Source: Chloroflexota bacterium (lineage in GTDB: Bacteria > Vulcanimicrobiota > JAMCWD01). From it: 64,000 bases of DNA. The stretch spans positions 39,626 to 103,625 of the forward strand of contig JAMCWD010000041.1 in assembly GCA_023475345.1 (NCBI GenBank). The letters are read 5' to 3'. This document shows positions 62,917-64,000 of the stretch, in pieces. The notes beneath the pieces were generated by a model. The model made no database searches, was not told the DNA's origin, and saw only the letters and a list, made by a program, of their open reading frames with translations. The stretch's first letter is position 1. Each line of letters begins with the position of its first letter. The position numbers were made by a program, and so were the translations under genes.

Positions 62917-63375
62917 TTGGAGCGGAAAAATATTGACGAGAGCTTCATGAGAGCCGCCCTGGAACAGGCGGAAAAAGCCTTCGCAGAAGACGAAGTGCCC
63001 GTCGGCGCAGTAGTCGTCGAAAACGGGGAAATTATCGGGAGGGGCAGGAATCACAGGGAATCAGGCAGGGACGTCGCAGGCCACGCCGAGATTTCAGCCC
63101 TTCGCGCGGCTGCCGAAACCAGGGGCGACTGGAGGCTGCCGGGTTGTACAATATATGTTACTCTTGAGCCGTGCGCGATGTGCGCCGGGGCGATAATCGA
63201 AGCAAGAGTGGAAAGAGCGGTATTCGGGGCGAAAGATGAAAACAAGGGAGCCGCAGGCTCTGTCCTCAACCTCCTGGACTACCCGGGAGCGGGGAGTGGG
63301 ATCCCTGTAACCGGCGGGGTTCTTGAAGAAGAATGCTGCAGGCTCTTAAAAGAGTTTTTCAGGAGAGATGGCTGA
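62917..63375 (+). CDS. tadA: tRNA-specific adenosine deaminase TadA
   Basis: Deaminates A34 of tRNA-Arg(ACG) to inosine. 152 residues from TTG 62917 (weak GGGGGAG site). Zinc site: HAEISALRAA (His and catalytic Glu) and EPCAMCAGAIIEARV (two Cys). DENKGAAGSVLNLLDYPG is the usual follow-up segment. Its last 14 bases overlap the 5' end of a tRNA-Ser gene, so the stop codon and last residues (RRDG) are constrained by the tRNA acceptor and D arm. Confidence 0.95.
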   Translation: MERKNIDESFMRAALEQAEKAFAEDEVPVGAVVVENGEIIGRGRNHRESGRDVAGHAEISALRAAAETRGDWRLPGCTIYVTLEPCAMCAGAIIEARVERAVFGAKDENKGAAGSVLNLLDYPGAGSGIPVTGGVLEEECCRLLKEFFRRDG

Positions 63376-63450
63376 GCCCGGTTGAAAGCGCTCGACTCGA
63401 AATCGAGTAGGGAAGTGATTCCCTCGGGGGTTCGAATCCCTCTCTCTCCG
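63362..63450 (+). tRNA. tRNA-Ser (anticodon CGA), overlapping tadA
   Basis: Acceptor GGAGAGA/TCTCTCC, anticodon stem CTCGA/TCGAG with loop CTCGAAA (CGA), long variable arm, T loop TTCGAAT, discriminator G. CCA is not encoded, because the next tRNA starts one base later. The 5' end overlaps the tadA 3' end by 14 bases. Confidence 0.93.
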
Positions 63451-63451
63451 C

Positions 63452-63546
63452 GGAGAGGTGGCTGAGTGGTCGAAGGCGCGCGATTGGAAATCGCGTAGGG
63501 GTAGCACAACTGCCCCTCGTGGGTTCAAATCCCACCCTCTCCGCCA
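63452..63546 (+). tRNA. tRNA-Ser (anticodon GGA)
   Basis: Acceptor GGAGAGG/CCTCTCC, anticodon stem CGCGA/TCGCG with loop TTGGAAA (GGA), long variable arm, T loop TTCAAAT, discriminator G, CCA encoded. Reads UCC/UCU. Only one base separates it from the preceding tRNA-Ser. Confidence 0.95.
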
Positions 63547-63557
63547 GTATATTTCAG

Positions 63558-63583
63558 GGGCCGCTGACGCAAATCAGCGGCCC
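63558..63583 (+). terminator. hairpin after the tRNA-Ser pair
   Basis: GGGCCGCTGA, loop CGCAAA, TCAGCGGCCC: a perfect 10-bp stem. There is no T-run (TGCTGTTTCC follows), so it may act as a weak terminator or processing barrier. Confidence 0.5.
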
Positions 63584-63798
63584 TGCTGTTTCCCATAATT
63601 CGCCGGTATCACACTTGATTATTCTTGACTTATTCGGTAGAAAGGAATACCCTGAATATAGGGGATGAAATAATATACAGTTGAAATTTTTCATGAAGCT
63701 GCTTAAGAAAATTATCACTAACCGGGGTTATGCCCTCACTTCCGACGGCGATTTTTTCGGTAGTGTTAGAAGCTGTGCCAATTTTATTGGCGCGCCGC

Positions 63799-63999
63799 CT
63801 AAATTTGCGAAATTAAATACTCCTCAAGTTTCTCAAGGATATTATCAACAGTCAATTGATCTTTTGGCGAACAACCAATAATATGATCTATATATTTATC
63901 TTTCTTCAATTCAGTTAGAATATTTGCACTTTGATTGCCTCGTCCGGAGTGACGATAAATTTGTCCGGTGATAATCACGTTGAATTTCGTTTGTCCTTT
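63799..63999 (-). CDS. C-terminal end of an unidentified protein (runs off the window)
   Basis: An open minus-strand frame enters from the right edge and stops at 63799. The last 66 residues include FNVIITGQIYRHSGRGNQSAN, ILTELKKDKYIDHIIGCSPK, DQLTVDNILEKLEEYL. It has ordinary protein composition and ends with a helical segment. I do not recognise the family from this part. A plus-strand ORF at 63681-63881 overlaps it and is less plausible. Confidence 0.55.
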   Translation of the reverse strand, partial: KGQTKFNVIITGQIYRHSGRGNQSANILTELKKDKYIDHIIGCSPKDQLTVDNILEKLEEYLISQI

Positions 64000-64000
64000 T

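Noticed and set aside
63681..63881. 66-codon plus-strand ORF near the right edge
   Set aside because: No ribosome site, and it overlaps a minus-strand frame that reads as normal protein up to the window edge.

Overview
This window is bacterial chromosome, not plasmid or phage. It combines TolC-type outer-membrane efflux and SecA with a division set typical of the Terrabacteria (YggS-SepF-DivIVA). It also has gene pairs best known from Cyanobacteria and relatives: YqgF next to DUF3084, and a Ycf46-like AAA ATPase next to DUF1257/Ycf35 and DUF2997. My inference is a diderm bacterium from an uncultured, Terrabacteria-like phylum. The sequence alone does not fix the phylum.

Layout. 1-14.6 kb is housekeeping: the 3' part of ftsH, a small membrane protein, an M14 carboxypeptidase, prfB (with its programmed +1 frameshift), secA, a YVTN beta-propeller protein, yqgF, a DUF3084 gene, tRNA-Pro, then an overlapping operon mtnA-holA-phosphoglycerate-mutase-like phosphatase. 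14.8-23.5 kb has a 1578-residue TPR protein, the operon sdhCDAB and a cyclophilin, ending in a strong terminator. 23.7-26.6 kb is a prophage remnant (sigma-like regulator, split large terminase) with a small REP/MITE-like element. 26.6-28.6 kb is tetR-tolC behind a promoter with a palindromic operator. 28.8-30.7 kb is a small peptide-modification locus: a 185-residue candidate substrate and a radical SAM/SPASM enzyme whose first codons form a terminator-like hairpin. 31.2-39.5 kb returns to core genes (divIVA, sepF, yggS, a PilT ATPase fused to a long coiled coil, hutH, two GNAT/PilZ groups). 39.5-42.4 kb is an AT-rich restriction-modification-like island: a broken XRE regulator, an EcoRI-family adenine methylase and a DUF262-HNH protein.

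42.7-56.6 kb is the most unusual part. It is a minus-strand peptide-maturation cluster with three B12-type radical SAM paralogues of 569-573 residues, followed by two tandem copies of a cassette: promoter, short precursor peptide, PqqD-like recognition protein, HPr-kinase-like protein, 742-residue B12-type radical SAM/SPASM enzyme. The two precursors share a nearly identical charged leader containing DYKEPVF and end in cysteine-free tails of Val, Gly and Ala. In composition these resemble the polytheonamide core, but the leader is short. The second copy's PqqD gene is truncated. I read this as a candidate new class of ribosomally made, radical-SAM-modified peptides, possibly C-methylated and possibly phosphorylated.

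56.7-59.8 kb holds a membrane/helical-repeat protein, a receiver domain and a histidine kinase that is frameshifted and fused to the start of an IS3-type transposase gene. 60-64 kb carries the Ycf46-Ycf35-DUF2997 trio, five tRNA genes around tadA (one overlapping the end of tadA) and the 3' end of an unidentified minus-strand gene that leaves the window.
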